Assembly (NCBI GenBank): GCA_905250075.1
Contig: CAJNOP010000001.1
Location: forward strand, 6,909,634-6,973,633
Origin: Rotaria sp. Silwood1
Lineage: Eukaryota > Rotifera > Eurotatoria > Philodinida > Philodinidae
Length of the DNA stretch: 64,000 nucleotides
Reading direction: 5' to 3'
Each line of letters begins with the position of its first letter. The first letter of the stretch is position 1. A program made the position numbers and the translations under genes. The notes below the pieces were generated by a model. That model made no database searches. It had not been told where the DNA came from and was given only the letters and a program-made list of their open reading frames with translations. Of the stretch, positions 37,301 through 50,413 are shown one piece after another.

Positions 37301-40300
37301 GATGAATTAACGAGTGAACAAGAAGGAAGAACAAGAAGACGAAGAAAAAAGACGAAGAACAAGAATAAGAAAGTTAAGAATATATATGTCGCTTGTTGAT
37401 AAGAGAAACAAGCTACCAAGCAGAGATTTGTGTGGGATAATGACAGATGTGATGTTGTTCAAATATCATTTTTTTTCACGAATTATTTTCATATCAAAGA
37501 TACATATATATATATATATATAGATCTATATCCAACAGACAAAATCAATTCATTTTTCTTAACATACAACTTAAACACTATTTTGTCATATAGAATTTTG
37601 CTAGTTTCTCTTAACATTATGTCATCAAATAAAAACAATAAAACTAATGAAATCACAAAGACCAAATATAATAAAATAATATAAAATGAATTTATTCGAT
37701 GTAATCGGAATAAATATAACGATATGTGTGTACATTAATAATATTGTATATTATATCCATTAACTTAATACACTTATAATCATGGCAATTAGAATTAGAT
37801 GACTCTTTTTTTTTTAAACATAACAACCGTTTCTAGCAGTATCATTTTTTTCACGTGTATATACTGCTTTTTTGTTTCTTTTTAAGAACAGCAGTTCATC
37901 TTTGCATATAATCACAAGATTTTTTTTTGACTAATCAATCAAACTTTCATATAACTAATATTGATCTAAGCTAATAATATATTTTAATTATAACAAATTG
38001 AATTCAATAATAGCTATGAATAAATGAGGATACAAAAAGAATAAAACGATAAAACTTACCTAATCTGAATATATTTGAGCTTCGTTATACAATGAAGCTC
38101 GTATCGTGATTAAAATGAATAAATTTGAGATTTGAATTTCGAAACACAATTGTCGATAATAAATTGATAAAAAGTGACGTAAATTAATTTCGAGATTCGT
38201 TTTTTTCTAATTATATATTGACAAAAACAAAATAGAATAATCAAAAGAGTACTAATGTGTCTGAAAGAAACATCAATAACACAATAAATGGTACCATTAT
38301 CAATGCATATTAGACAATAAATAGACTCTAATTTGGTGTTCAAACAATATAAAAAGATATTTATTTTTATTTGAATACTATCTTTTAGAAATATTGAACA
38401 AAAATATGAATGTTATATAAAATTTTAGAGCCGCTATAAGCAAATAACTATTTTAAATGCATAAGTGCACATCCAGAGGTCGCTACTTCGTAAGAAGAAA
38501 TCTGAAACTAATTCATTGAAAAATACACGGAAATCTAGGGTCTTACTTCTTTTTTTTTTAATAAAAAAATATTTTTATTGTTGAATTTACTATTATAGTA
38601 TATCGATGTACATATGCATTTATTGTCAATGATCATATTAATCCTCATCGTAGCAAAAACAAGATTCGACAGAATCGAGGAAAAGAACAACTTAGTTCTA
38701 AAAAATGATCGTTGATTTTAGAATAAAATTTTAATATCGATTCTAATCACGATTGATATTTTAAAAATAAACTATCGTAAATGACCAGATATCTGATTGA
38801 AACGAAAATTTTTTAGCAATATTAATAAATTTATATATATAGTTCAGCAACTCAACAGAAAGAAAGAAAAAAAGCCGAACATTTTGCATATGCTTTTATC
38901 ATTATCATATATATGTATAGATGTTATGTTGCTCTTAATAATAATAGATTAGTGTGTACTTACGGTAAAATAGGTTGAAATCGAAATAATCCCAGACGTA
39001 AAATAGTTAATCTTGATCCGATTGTAGCGCAAATGAACTTACTGAAATAGTTGAATCTATTTAACGAAGACAATAGCCATGAGGGAATCACATTAATTCA
39101 AATGATAGAATTTATGACAATTTTATGGTAAGAAGAAGGTCACAGTGGTGGAAATCATATAGATGAAGCTACAACAGTGATAATTAAGTACATTGTATAT
39201 AATCAGAAGTTAATTGGATTCTGAATTCAGATATATATAAATCTATATAGCAGAATGAAATTATTTCTAGTCTTTTTCTTTTTAATCTCTCCAATACTTT
39301 CTGATCTATAATCCATCATTAGGTATTCATTTTTCTTATGAGTCATAAAATCGTATTAAGGATAGAATAAGAAAAGCATGCTTATATACTAGATACAATC
39401 GATCATCTAACAGGACAAGGTTTTTTATTTTATTACGTGCAATGTTTGTTGAAAAAAATGAATGATGAAGCAAATGTTCTCGGTATTTCATGACTTCCTG
39501 ACGGTTGCCTCTTTTGTTTATACAAATAATCTAATCTTCTACAGAATCAAATAATTCATATGGGATGTGCATAGAATTTTATCTTGTCACAACTTAAATA
39601 TTGGGTAGGCCAAAGTTGACTTCACTGAAGAAAAATTTGAATACTTTCGCCATCTTTGAATCAAATGAACCTTTTTTTTTTCTCGCTGATAGACGAGCGT
39701 TCATGAATCATATCTCTAAAAAAATATTAAAAAGAATTGATTTCAAGTACTATTCTTGACTTCAATAAACACTGTAGCATTAAACGAGTTACGAAAAATA
39801 GTATTCTAGTTTTCTCAATAAATCGTAATTATTTATAGTTGAAACTATCAGTGTACATTGAGTAACAAGACATGCATGTATGTTAAAAATTTAAGGCGCA
39901 ACAATAGTAGTTTTAAACAATTAATCGAAGCAATGATCTATATAGTGTATTTTTTTTTCTATTAGAAAAATAATCTTTTCTTGTGTTACCCCACGACTGA
40001 GTAGTTAAAGTGGTGGAAAGCACAGCATTTATTTATTTTTTTATTGAAATTTTCTTTTCATCGAACACTTGTATGTTGTTATTATTATTGTCAGTGTTGC
40101 ATAAATAGACGTATTGAATACTTAATAAAACTTGTTCATAATATTCAAGATAAATTTCGTACTCAAAGTTTTAAATAAATAATGAGGAAAATATGAAAAT
40201 AGGTATTTTTGTTGGTAAGATGAAGTATTTTAATGAAAAACTCGTAATCTGAAAAAATATAAAATAAGTGAAAAATAGAATAGTATTTGAAAATTAATGT

Positions 40301-40560
40301 AAAGAATAATATACATTAATATCATTTTCGATAATAAGTTGATGTTTTAAGTTTTTTCTTTTTTTCTTAAAAGAAAAATTCAGCTACTTTTATTTATTTA
40401 TTTCGTAATATGTGCACAAAAAGTTCAGCAAAGAAAAATATCAGTTAACGTGTACGACACATTCCTCGTGCTTTATTTGTATATGATACTTGATATGTTG
40501 TTGCCCACTATAGTAGAAAAGTAAAATTCAGATAGTTATATATTATTCGAAATTTTATTT
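34341..40560. other. long non-coding stretch with microsatellites and a CpG-richer segment
   Basis: No protein-coding gene recognised in about 6.2 kb. Features seen: (CT)n at 35141-35165, (TA)n at about 35575-35597 and 37503-37522, and a segment at about 35900-37330 with more C+G and CpG (for example CTCGGGCGAGCGAACGAGCGG at 35967) than the surroundings. Minus-strand splice donors of good form, AG|GTAAGT near 38057 and ACC|GTAAGT near 38960, could belong to 5' UTR exons of the G-beta gene. That is inference only. Confidence 0.45.
35141..35165. repeat. (CT)n microsatellite
   Basis: About twelve uninterrupted CT units. Confidence 0.95.
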
Positions 40561-42574
40561 TTAACAAACTGGATTATAATGTGCTCGAGCTATATTGGTT
40601 AAACCTTGATTGCCTGGTCGTGTTAACATGTTCGTATTATATTTATTAAAACATTGAGGTAAACAAACAGCTGAAGTTGATAGAACACGATTGTTTGGCT
40701 GTTGTTGACGATATATTGTTGGATTACACAATTGAGAATAAGATGATTTTGTCGAATGGCAACCATTACTTATCATTGAATGTCCAGTTGACATTGGACG
40801 TATTGAAGGACATGCTACACGAGCTTGTCGTTGATAGAAACAAGGTGGATTAGTACGAACAACACACGACTTGATACTAGTATTTTCTTTATTATCATTT
40901 TGAATGCCAATAGCAGCAAGTGCTTGTGGACTGAGTTGACATTTGATATGATCCGGCTGAAATGTCAAATTCATATTGATTGATTAAATTTTTAAACGAA
41001 GAGAAAATAATATTTAGTTTGATTTAATTTAAAAGAAAAGAAAAGAAAAATAATTAATACTGACTAAATTATTGAGTTGATCAACATAACATATTTCAGC
41101 ATTTTCATTTGGTTTATCATTTACAAATTGTTTTGGATCAACACAAGAAACACCTTCATTAATACATTGTGATTGAATTCGTGGTTCAAGTGCTTCATAT
41201 TGAATAATAAGATTTTTAGGCGGAGGCATTTCATTAATAGCAGCTTTTTCAACAATGCATGGTCGATCTTCAGGTTCTTGATAAGGAAGCCATTTTTCGA
41301 AAATAATTGAACGTGGTTTTGGTGGTGGTGTTGGTAAACGTTCGATAATAACTTGTCGAGGCGGTGGTGGTGGTGGAGGAACTTCACGTTCAATTATTGT
41401 GGGTTCTTGTATATCAGGCATTGGTGGTGGGCATTCACGAATAATTAATGGTGGTGGTGTTGATGGTCGAGGAGGAATTTGTCGAATGACAATGGGCGAT
41501 TGCGGTGGTGGTTGCGGAGCACAATGTTCACTGAATAAATTATGGTCTACGAATACAGAAAAAAAAAGAGACAATATATAATATTATTCAAACCGGATAA
41601 TAATTGGTGGTGGCACTGGAGGTCGTGGTCTAAATAAACAAGAAAAGAAACTATTTCAATAAGTAAAATATAAAAAGAAAAAAAGAAATCAATAGTTACG
41701 GTTGTAAATGTCGAACAACAATTGATTGTTCATAACATTCCTCGAAAGAATGATAAAAATGCAAAAGAAAATTTTAAAATCAATAGTTTAATATTACTTG
41801 ACAATCCGCTGGTTTTTTCATACATAATGGATCCGGATCACAATTGACATTATCATTTATTGTAACAGGTGTGTCAGTAATTACTTCAAGACAATCATTT
41901 GGTGTTATATTTGATGAAATACCTGCTTTTTGAAGAATTTCATTAGCTAAATGACGATCACGTACAATAGTTTTTGGTCCAGCACATATATTTAAATTTG
42001 ATGGAGAACAATTGAAACCAGCTGAACTTGATATCATTGGTCGTTGTGGACAATTATTATTTTTATTTATTATTGGATTTTTGTTCAAATTCGTATTTGT
42101 TAGGTTTGTTTTATCACAACCAATAACTTGATTTGAAGACCAGCATCTATTAGTTGGTATTTGTTGCACATCATTGCACATAGATGATGTTGGAGGTGGA
42201 GACGAAAATATTTGTAATGAAGTATTACCACTAGATGGACAACTTGTTTTACAATTATTATATGAAGGTGTTCGAGCATGGTAAATTGCTGGTCCGGATG
42301 ATGCACAATTAACTTGTGTAGATAAATTATTCGTAATACCAGTATTACAATCATTATTGTAAGCATTTGAATAATGAATTGGACAATTGTCATTTGTTTG
42401 AGGTGCACAAGAACGTATTATTGATGGTTTACAGATAGATGGATTCATATTAGACATGGTTCCTATTCCATTATTAATAGCTGGTAATTTACAACGATCA
42501 TGATCATATGTAGAATTTCTTGGTCGATAATTCTGTGAAAATTTATTCGGTCCACAGAAACTTCGATATGACAT
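40561..42574 (-). CDS. proline-rich protein with repeated hydrophobic-charged motifs
   Basis: Spliced minus-strand model of 571 residues. Exons: 42574-41798, 41740-41700, 41629-41594, 41530-41065, 40956-40561. The first 259 residues are Asn/Ser/Cys/Pro-rich and unrecognised. The centre, spanning exons 2-4, contains about nine variants of a 14-16 residue unit: PPPIIIREH, SPIVIRQIPP, PPPLIIRECPPP, EPTIIEREVPPPP, PRQVIIERLPTPPP, PRSIIFEKWLPY, RPCIVEKA and NLIIQYEALEP. This valine/isoleucine-charge-proline periodicity is reminiscent of articulin/alveolin-type cytoskeletal proteins, but I cannot assign a family. The C-terminus is again Cys/Asn-rich. A structural or cytoskeletal role is a guess. 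The exon 4 donor (GTCAGT at 41064) is weak but keeps phase. Confidence 0.65.
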
Positions 42575-43261
42575 GTTATTTATCGATATAGAATCATTCC
42601 AATAAATATTGTTAATACTTAGATTTTATAGCTTATATTTTGCTATCGTTATATAATATAGAAAATTATCTTATACAACAGTTAGGCGCCATATTCAATT
42701 GTTTTGTTTTCAATATTGTAATCAAACTTGTATTGGAAAAAAAGTTTACTAAATATCATTTCTTTATATTATATTTTCTTATACTTTCAATTAATAATAT
42801 TATTTACAAACATATTTAAGTATAAATGAACAAAGGTTCATTGGAAGAAATTTTTCTGCTTTACCTACGCATAGTATTGCTCATGAGTAGGAATATTCAC
42901 AAAATTTATTTATTCTTGGCAATAGAAGATCCGTTATCTTTTCGACATTAAATAATTGATAGTTTCTGTTACTCTCTACATGAATTTTAATTAGTTAATG
43001 TAAATTAATCAAGTCTCAATTATTGTTGTTACACATAGTTCTTTTATATAAAAAAACAAAAGTTTTCAAAATTCAATTTATTTGTTATGTGCGTTTTCAT
43101 CTCTACAATAAATGTGTGTCTATTATTATCTACGTCTAATTGTTCATATTTAATATAATTTGAAACCAAATTCCATCAAATTCATTTCTTCTACATATCT
43201 AAAATAAAACAAAATTAATATTCAAAAAAAAAACAAAACAAAAAGAAAAAAACTTTTTAAT
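42575..43261. other. intergenic
   Basis: No gene recognised. It lies between two minus-strand genes, with A-rich runs near 43225-43255. Confidence 0.5.
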
Positions 43262-43773
43262 TTACTTTGTCATTGAGCTAAGAACTACAGGAAATTTTTC
43301 TCGTTGTTTTTGTTTAGAAATTTCTGGTGGTGGTGCTTGAAGATCTTCCCATTTAGTTTGTTCTCTTGGATGAACATAACCGCCATATGGTACATAAGGC
43401 GAATTTAATTCAAGAGTATGTCGTAATTTTGGATTGTCAAACCATTCACCTTCACGTGATTTAAACATACTTGGTGAATCTTCTCTTGGTTTTGACCATA
43501 TATTATTTGCTAATTGATCAGCATAAAAAATATCAATAGGAGGACGTGTTAATGGTGAAGATGTAGTACAAGTATCATATGGTGTATTATGTGCAAAAGA
43601 ATATCGAGCTAGAAATAGAAAATAATCAAAATCATATAAATTGTAATGTTTTATTTACATTGTTCTGGAAGAGATTCTGGATGTGCTGCTATATAAAGTG
43701 GATCTTCTAAACGTTTTTTTCGTAGCGTATATTCAATAGTATGAAGACCAAATTGATTGATTGCTCCGCTCAT
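43262..43773 (-). CDS. small unrecognised protein, 153 residues
   Basis: Two minus-strand exons, 43773-43659 and 43608-43262, join in phase across a 50-nt GT..AG intron. The protein is basic and proline/aromatic-rich with no signal peptide or membrane span. Segments such as LYIAAHPESLPE, SPYVPYGGYVHP and REQTKWEDLQAPPPE look like the extended, Pro/Tyr-containing sequences of ciliary microtubule-inner proteins, but I cannot name a family. It is head-to-head with the proline dehydrogenase gene, about 580 bp away. Confidence 0.65.
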
Positions 43774-44354
43774 ATTTGTAAATATATGTTGTCGATGTAT
43801 TTTTGTTAATATGAAACATTTTCTTTTGTTATTGTTTTCTTATTACTCTGTTGTTCAATCCATCGAAATAGAAATTTAAATGGAATTTAGCGTGACTGAC
43901 TCAATGCAAAAAGGCTTATTTTTAATGTAGAAAAAAAAAATTTGATAGAAAAAAAGAAATTACATGTTAGTAGGAACACTATTTTCTACAGAAGAATATA
44001 AATTCTTTATTATATTAAACAGTACTATGGCAATTTCCAGATGTTTGTTTTTGTTTTCGTTTGATTCTTGATTTTAGGCCATATTTTAATAGTGTCACGC
44101 AAATACATGTGTTGTTATCTTTATTTTATAAAGACGCAATAATCGATTTTTCTTGTTCTTTTTTACTATCGACAGCCTACGTCTAGAATAAAAATCGTCA
44201 GCGTGATTTGTGCACATTGTTTACCTCAATTTACTCCCTCGCCATTTCATTGAATACCTGTGAAAGATTGATAAGGCATATATATGCAATTGAAGAAAAA
44301 GTAATGGCTTATATTTGTTTATAGCTTTATTCAATGTAGTAAAAAGGAATTTTT
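43774..44354. promoter_or_regulatory. shared head-to-head 5' region
   Basis: 581 bp between two divergent start codons, and so likely to carry both promoters. No specific element can be identified. Confidence 0.35.
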
Positions 44355-46313
44355 ATGATGATGGTAAGTTTGCCAAGTTTTGAAAAATAAATGAACTTTA
44401 ATATTTAAGATCAAACATTTCTGTCCATCAAATCCGACTATTTGCTTATGTCGAACTGTACAAGTATTTCCAAAATCAATTTATTATCTATCGACTAATG
44501 TTGATTCACTAACAAATGAAAATAAGAAACAGAAAATTCATTCACAATATCCATTACTTGATACAAAATTTAATCAATATCGAATAGCTTATCATTATCG
44601 ACGAAGTATTGAACTTTTACGAGGTTATCTTGTCTTTCGGATATTTTCAATACATGCTTTTGTTAATCATCAAGATAAAGTAAAATTTAAATAAAAATAA
44701 ATAATAAATTTCAATTTGTAAAATTAACTTAGATTGCTTATTGGGGTCGTCGCATTCTTGGTGATCGGTTATTTAAAAATATTTTAAAAGTGACTGCATT
44801 TGGTCATTTTGTTGGTGGCGAAACTCCAAAAGAAATAACACCTGCCATTAAAAGACTACTAAATTATAATGTCAAACCTATTTTAGATTACAGTGTAGAA
44901 AGTGATGATAACAGTCCATTATCATCGTAAGACTATTAAATACTTTTCTGTCCTTTTTCCTGGACATTGTTCACATATGTAGATCAAGTCAAATTGATCT
45001 TATGCATGATCATAATACAACTAAATTTATTGAATGTATTCAAACATCACATGATCTTTGCGGTCCAAATAATTTAGTTGCTATAAAAGTAACTGCTTTA
45101 ATTCGACCAAATGTATTAAAGAAATTTAATACAATATTAAAATCTATGAAAAATCGTTCGTCATTACCACCATTATTTGAATTAATCAATCAAGAACAAA
45201 CAAATAATAAAATAGTTGTTCTTTTTCAAGATTCTGTTAATAAAAATTTAAAAGAAGATCAAGTAATTTGATATATACTTATAAGAATTATGAGTTTATG
45301 AAAATTTTTGTATCTCAAATCTAAGAATGATTTTTATTTCATGCTTTTAGAACCAAATATCTTCAAATGTTACATTCTTGCCTGATGATTTAACAGAAAT
45401 TCATAATCTTCTTATACGATTAAATAAAATAGCTGAAGTAAAAAAACCAAAAATACATTTCCTGTTTAATTTTATCTAAAACATTATTGGAAAAAACACA
45501 TATTTTCTAGGCATGTCTTAAACATCAAATTTCGATTATGATTGATGCTGAACAAACATATTTTCAAACTGCAATTAATTATCTTGCAACTGAATTACAA
45601 CGATATTATAATAAATCAAATACACCTGTTATTTATGGAACTTATCAATGTTATTTAAAAGTAAGCGATTATTAAATTTAAGACTCTTTTATTTGGTTTT
45701 GTTATTATTCAAATGATAAATAGGATACATTGAATTCTCTGAAATATGATCTTGCTCTAGCAGAAAAATATAATTATATATTTGCAGCTAAACTTGTACG
45801 AGGTGCATATATGGAACAAGAAAATCGTTTAGCACGAGAATACGGATATGAAAGTCCAATAAATCCAAGCTTTGAAGCCACATCTCAAATGTATCATACA
45901 TGTCTTGATGAAGTATTAAATAATATTGCTAAACGTAAGCCTGAACAAGTCAGAATTATGGTTGCTTCACATAATGAAGATACTGTTCGATATGCAATTC
46001 AAGAGTAAGAATAAACTATTTTGATTTCTATGTAGATTTGCTTTGATATAGAATGAAAGATTATGATATTCGTCATGATTCATCAATTGTTTCATTTGCA
46101 TCACTTTATGGCATGAATGATTATGTTGCCTTTGCTTTAGCTAACTCCGGTTATACAACATACAAATATTTACCATATGGACCTATTGAAGTATTACAAC
46201 CATATTTATTTCGACGTGCTCAAGAAAATCGTGCGATTTTTGAGAAAGCTGGTAAAGACAGACGTTTTCATTTTAAAGCATTGAAAGATCGAATGTTTAA
46301 TTCAAAAAATTAA
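44355..46313 (+). CDS. PRODH: proline dehydrogenase, copy 1
   Basis: Predicted 510 residues. Exons: 44355-44363, 44410-44679, 44733-44926, 44983-45262, 45351-45437, 45511-45660, 45724-46004, 46052-46313. The enzyme is an FAD-dependent mitochondrial oxidase of proline to pyrroline-5-carboxylate. Visible family motifs are [51 protein letters not shown] and [13 protein letters not shown], the last holding the paired arginines that bind the substrate carboxylate. The first coding exon would be only nine nt (three Met codons), followed by a Cys/Ser/Thr-rich leader compatible with mitochondrial import. The exact start is uncertain, because an upstream exon is possible. A tandem paralogue follows about 380 bp downstream. 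Confidence 0.92.
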
Positions 46314-46377
46314 GTTTTACTTCATTCGATTCTCTTTGCATACATTTTATGTATAATTGATATAAAGAACTCTGTTT

Positions 46378-46383
46378 AATAAA
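46378..46383 (+). terminator. polyadenylation signal of PRODH copy 1
   Basis: AATAAA 65 nt after the stop codon, in the 378-bp gap before PRODH copy 2. That gap shows no other gene. Confidence 0.5.
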
Positions 46384-46691
46384 ATACGTATTTCTATATA
46401 TATATACACGCATGGTATTCAAGATCAAATTTCGACTTTTCATATAGCATGTAACAAAATTTGTAATGTAAATATATTACAAATGTTAACCACAAACTAA
46501 GAAATGTTAAAACAATCGATTATAGTACAGTATCAGATACGTTATCATAAAAAGTAGTAATTACATGCGGTGTTTCGCAACACACTCATAAATGATACAA
46601 CCATGTGCTTTTTGTCAAGAACGAAAACGAATAGACGATAGGCGTATGAGAGTAGTCAATACGAAAAAAAAGGGAAAGAATATATTCAAAC

Positions 46692-48589
46692 ATGCTATCA
46701 AAAATGATTAGGCAATGTCAACTATATAATAATGTTCATATTAAACGATGTTTTGTTCGGTCACTAGCATTGAATTCAAAAGAAAATCATGAAAAAGTCA
46801 AGTTTGATTCAATTGCTGCTGCTTATGGATATAAATCAAAATATGAATTATTTCGTGGATGGTTTGTATTCAAATTATGTTCGTATTCATCACTGGTCAA
46901 TCGTCTTTCTAAAGTAAATGAAAGCATAAATATTAAATTTATTTTATTTTCTAAATATATAGTTACTTACTGTTTTACGTACTATTCTTGGTCAACGATT
47001 ATTTGAATATATAATACGTTCAACACTTTATGGACATTTTGTTGCGGGAACAGATAAAACTGAGTTGAAACCAATTGTAGAAAGATTACGTAAACATAGG
47101 GTAAAATTAATACTTGACTATTGTATGGAATCAGATGTAACAAGTCATAATCAGTCTGTTATTTAAAAGATGAATTTTATATTTATCTAATTGAAACATT
47201 TTGGTTTTTTTGTCTCTATACATAGACAAAAAAACAATTCGTCAATATGGAATCCTTCAAATGAAGATATATATAATGAAAATTTATTGAAATCTATTAA
47301 AAATGTTCAAACAGCAGCTGAATTATGTGGTTCATCGGCAATCACAGCAATTAAAATAACAGCATTTGTTCCACCAAATATTCTTCAAAAATTAAATCAA
47401 ATTTTAGAACAAGAGCAGCCATCAACCAAGCTTTCTATTGTTGAATTCGCATCAAATACATCTACAGTAAATAATGTTTACTTGTTTTTTTTGTCTCAAT
47501 ATTATGAATATATATTCTTTTAGATGAATAAAGATGAACTAACTGAAGTAAATCATCTAATACAACGAATAAATCGTATTATTCAAGTATTTAATTATTT
47601 CATTTGATTACAGGTTCTTAAAGAATTATTTAGGAAGTAAAAAAACATAATGGAAAAATTTTTATTGATGCTGAACAATCATATTTTCAAACAGCTATTC
47701 ATAAACTAGTACTTGAATTTCAAGAACAATATAATCGAGATAATTTAATTGTTTATAACACATATCAATGTTATCGAAAGGTAAATAAATTCAATTTAAA
47801 GCTTTTATTAATGAATTCTTTTGTGTTTTCTCATATTAGACTACTTTGGATTTATTACGACAGGATTTAAGCCGATCCAAAACTAATAATTTTCATATTG
47901 GAATTAAACTTGTTCGCGGCGCTTATATGGATCAGGTATTTGTTTGATTTATTTTTGTTTTTACACTATCTAATCTTATTTCTTTTAATAAGACAAAGTT
48001 TATTATGTATATATATATATTGACTTTTAGGAACGAAAACGAGCCGCTGAAATGAAGATTATTGATCCAATTCATCCAAATTTTTTGGCTACAACAGAAT
48101 CTTATCATCGTGCATTGTTTGAAACACTTCAAAATGCGAAAAACAATAGCAATAAAACTCATGTATTTGTTGCTAGTCACAATGAAAATACAGTTGAATT
48201 TGCACTTAAAACGTAGGTTTTTAAACCAAATAAAAGTAAAAATACTCTTAATGAATTTCTGTTTAGTATGGATACAATGAATATTAAACGGAATGATGGT
48301 ATTGTTTCTTTTGCTACTTTATTTGGTATGTGTGATTATCTTACATTTCCGTTAGGTAAAGATTGTTTTCTTGTTATTTATTCATAAAATACTTATCTGT
48401 TGCCTTTTTTCTTGTATCTCTATAGCTGCTGTTGGTTATGATGCTTATAAATTGACACCATATGGACCAATACATCGTCTTTTACCTTATTTAACTCGAC
48501 GAGCACAAGAAAATCGAGCAATCTTTGCTAAAGCTGAAAAAGATCGTCGATTACATTATAAAGCATTAAAAGAAAGAATTTTAGAATAA
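46692..48589 (+). CDS. PRODH: proline dehydrogenase, copy 2
   Basis: Predicted 464 residues. Exons: 46692-46913, 46963-47153, 47226-47466, 47524-47586, 47634-47780, 47840-47935, 48031-48212, 48267-48355, 48426-48589. It shares [55 protein letters not shown] and [13 protein letters not shown] with copy 1, so catalytic residues appear intact. The N-terminal leader (MLSKMIRQCQLYNNVHIKRC) is basic and suits mitochondria. It has two introns absent from copy 1, after YMDQ and after TFPL, and lacks copy 1's first intron. The donor at 47154 (CA|GTCTGT) is the least certain splice site. The central region between exons 2 and 4 is poorly conserved between copies. Confidence 0.9.
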
Positions 48590-48684
48590 ACAAGCTTTTT
48601 TTATCTTGTTTATGTTGTTGTACGCATAAAGAAACAAATTAGATACTAGATAAAATTCATTGATTGACATCGAATCTAATTTCA

Positions 48685-48690
48685 AATAAA
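48685..48690 (+). terminator. polyadenylation signal of PRODH copy 2
   Basis: AATAAA 96 nt after the stop codon. Confidence 0.5.
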
Positions 48691-49093
48691 GATCGATCAG
48701 CTTTCAGTTCAGATTGAATGCGTTGCTCATAGTTCTTAAGTTTAAAACTATTACTGAACTATTCTATTACAAATTTTTAGTATTCAAACAAATGAATGCT
48801 ATTCAACAAGATAATTAATCTAAATGTTATGGTGCAATAATCAAGATTTGATTATTCTTTTTTGAGTTGACTTTATTAAAAAGATAATTATATTATAATT
48901 AAAATAAACAAAGGAAAAGAAATACGTATTCTTAAAACAAAGAACTAAGAAACAAATGGCAAAAAGTCGTATACATAAAAAAGAACTGTTCAAGAATAAT
49001 GAAAGTATCAAGACTAGCTGTTAAAAGCTTAGATAAAATATACATAGTGAAATAAAGAAAAAAACGAAGTAAACATGATTCATTATTCGTTTA

Positions 49094-50413
49094 TTATTGT
49101 TCGTTTTGTTTAAATATAAATTTTTCAATTGGTGGTTCTTGAGGAACAGCTGAAAGAAAAATATAATTTTATTTTCAATATTCTTCTTTAGTTTGTTTAC
49201 CTGAATAATCATCTTGTAAGCGAATAGCTCCAGCTGGTTTTCCAATGCTATTCTGTTCTTTTCGAATTTTTTTATAATATAAAACTACCAAACTAATAAT
49301 TCCTGTTAAAACAATAAAACCACCAATAGGTGAAATAATTGCAAGTATGCGTTTTGTTGATGGTAAAAACTCTGTTCGTGTTGAAAAACCTCGTTGACCA
49401 ATATATCTATGATCACCAAAGGCACCACGTTGTGTTTGACTGTATTCTCTATTGATAAAAATTTAAAGACAAACAAAAATTATAAAATCATCTTTTAAGA
49501 TTACGAACTGAGCATTGCAACAATATTGATAATTAGCAGGTCCACAACAATATTGATCAAGTTGATTCATACCTGTACTTGCTGGTAATGGACAAGGGAA
49601 ATTACCAAATGCAAATCCACCAAAATTGTCATGATTTGAACAAACTGCACCACGACCTTGATGAGCTAACAAAAACAAAGCATTTAATTATGCGTTTTTC
49701 GTTCATAATTTTTTTATATGATGAACTTTCTTTACTTTCAAATTGACCGAAAGGGAATGCTTTTTCACCTTTACTTGCGTATTGTTTAGCTAAGTTTTCA
49801 AGAAAAAGTGGTCCACCATCTTTTCGTGGTTGAATAACATTAGCTTGAGGACTTATTTGAAATATGAAAAGAAAAATTAGTAGGAAAAAAAAAGAAGAAC
49901 AAGGAAGACGTGATTTACTTATTTGATGGCGCTTTTTTTTCTGCCGCTAATTTGTTTTTATCTAATTCACTGTCCCGATTTGATACCCAATTTACACGAT
50001 TCGTACCAAACCATCCGAAAGGTTTTTCACCAGGAAATGGTGATGGTTGAAATGATGGATTATTATAAAATCCACGACTACGAACTAGTTCTGTTTGTGG
50101 TTGAGATGCTACAATTGGAGGATTATATTTAGTATTTAGTTGTTGTGGATTAGTTCGTTCATTAGATATGACTATATTCGGATTATTTAATGGATTTAAT
50201 GGCACCGGTCCACCAAAGTTTTGTTGTGGAACACGTACATTAGGATTATTGCCATCAATTAATTGACGTCGATGACGGTAAGCATTGGACTCTATTTATG
50301 ATACGATATAAATATAATTTGCAGTCATAAAAAGTTTAGTTATACTTACCAATAGTGCAATAGCTTATTAGGAGTAGTATAAGTATTAGTTGAGAACAAC
50401 AGACAAAAGTCAT
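49094..50413 (-). CDS. Shisa-like single-pass membrane protein
   Basis: Predicted 337 residues on the minus strand. Exons: 50413-50350, 50291-49919, 49851-49736, 49665-49509, 49448-49201, 49149-49094. The start gives a strong signal peptide (CCSQLILILLLISY). A Pro/Asn-rich ectodomain follows, then a cysteine cluster ending in DQYCCGPANYQYCCNAQ that matches the Shisa-family pattern of paired CC motifs. Next are one transmembrane helix (ILAIISPIGGFIVLTGII, continuing into a YYKKIRKE stop-transfer) and a short cytosolic tail with PPIEKF. Shisa-type proteins modulate receptors and their trafficking, but the substrate here is unknown. The exon 4 donor was set at 49508 because the alternative causes a stop. 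It converges with PRODH copy 2. Confidence 0.78.
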
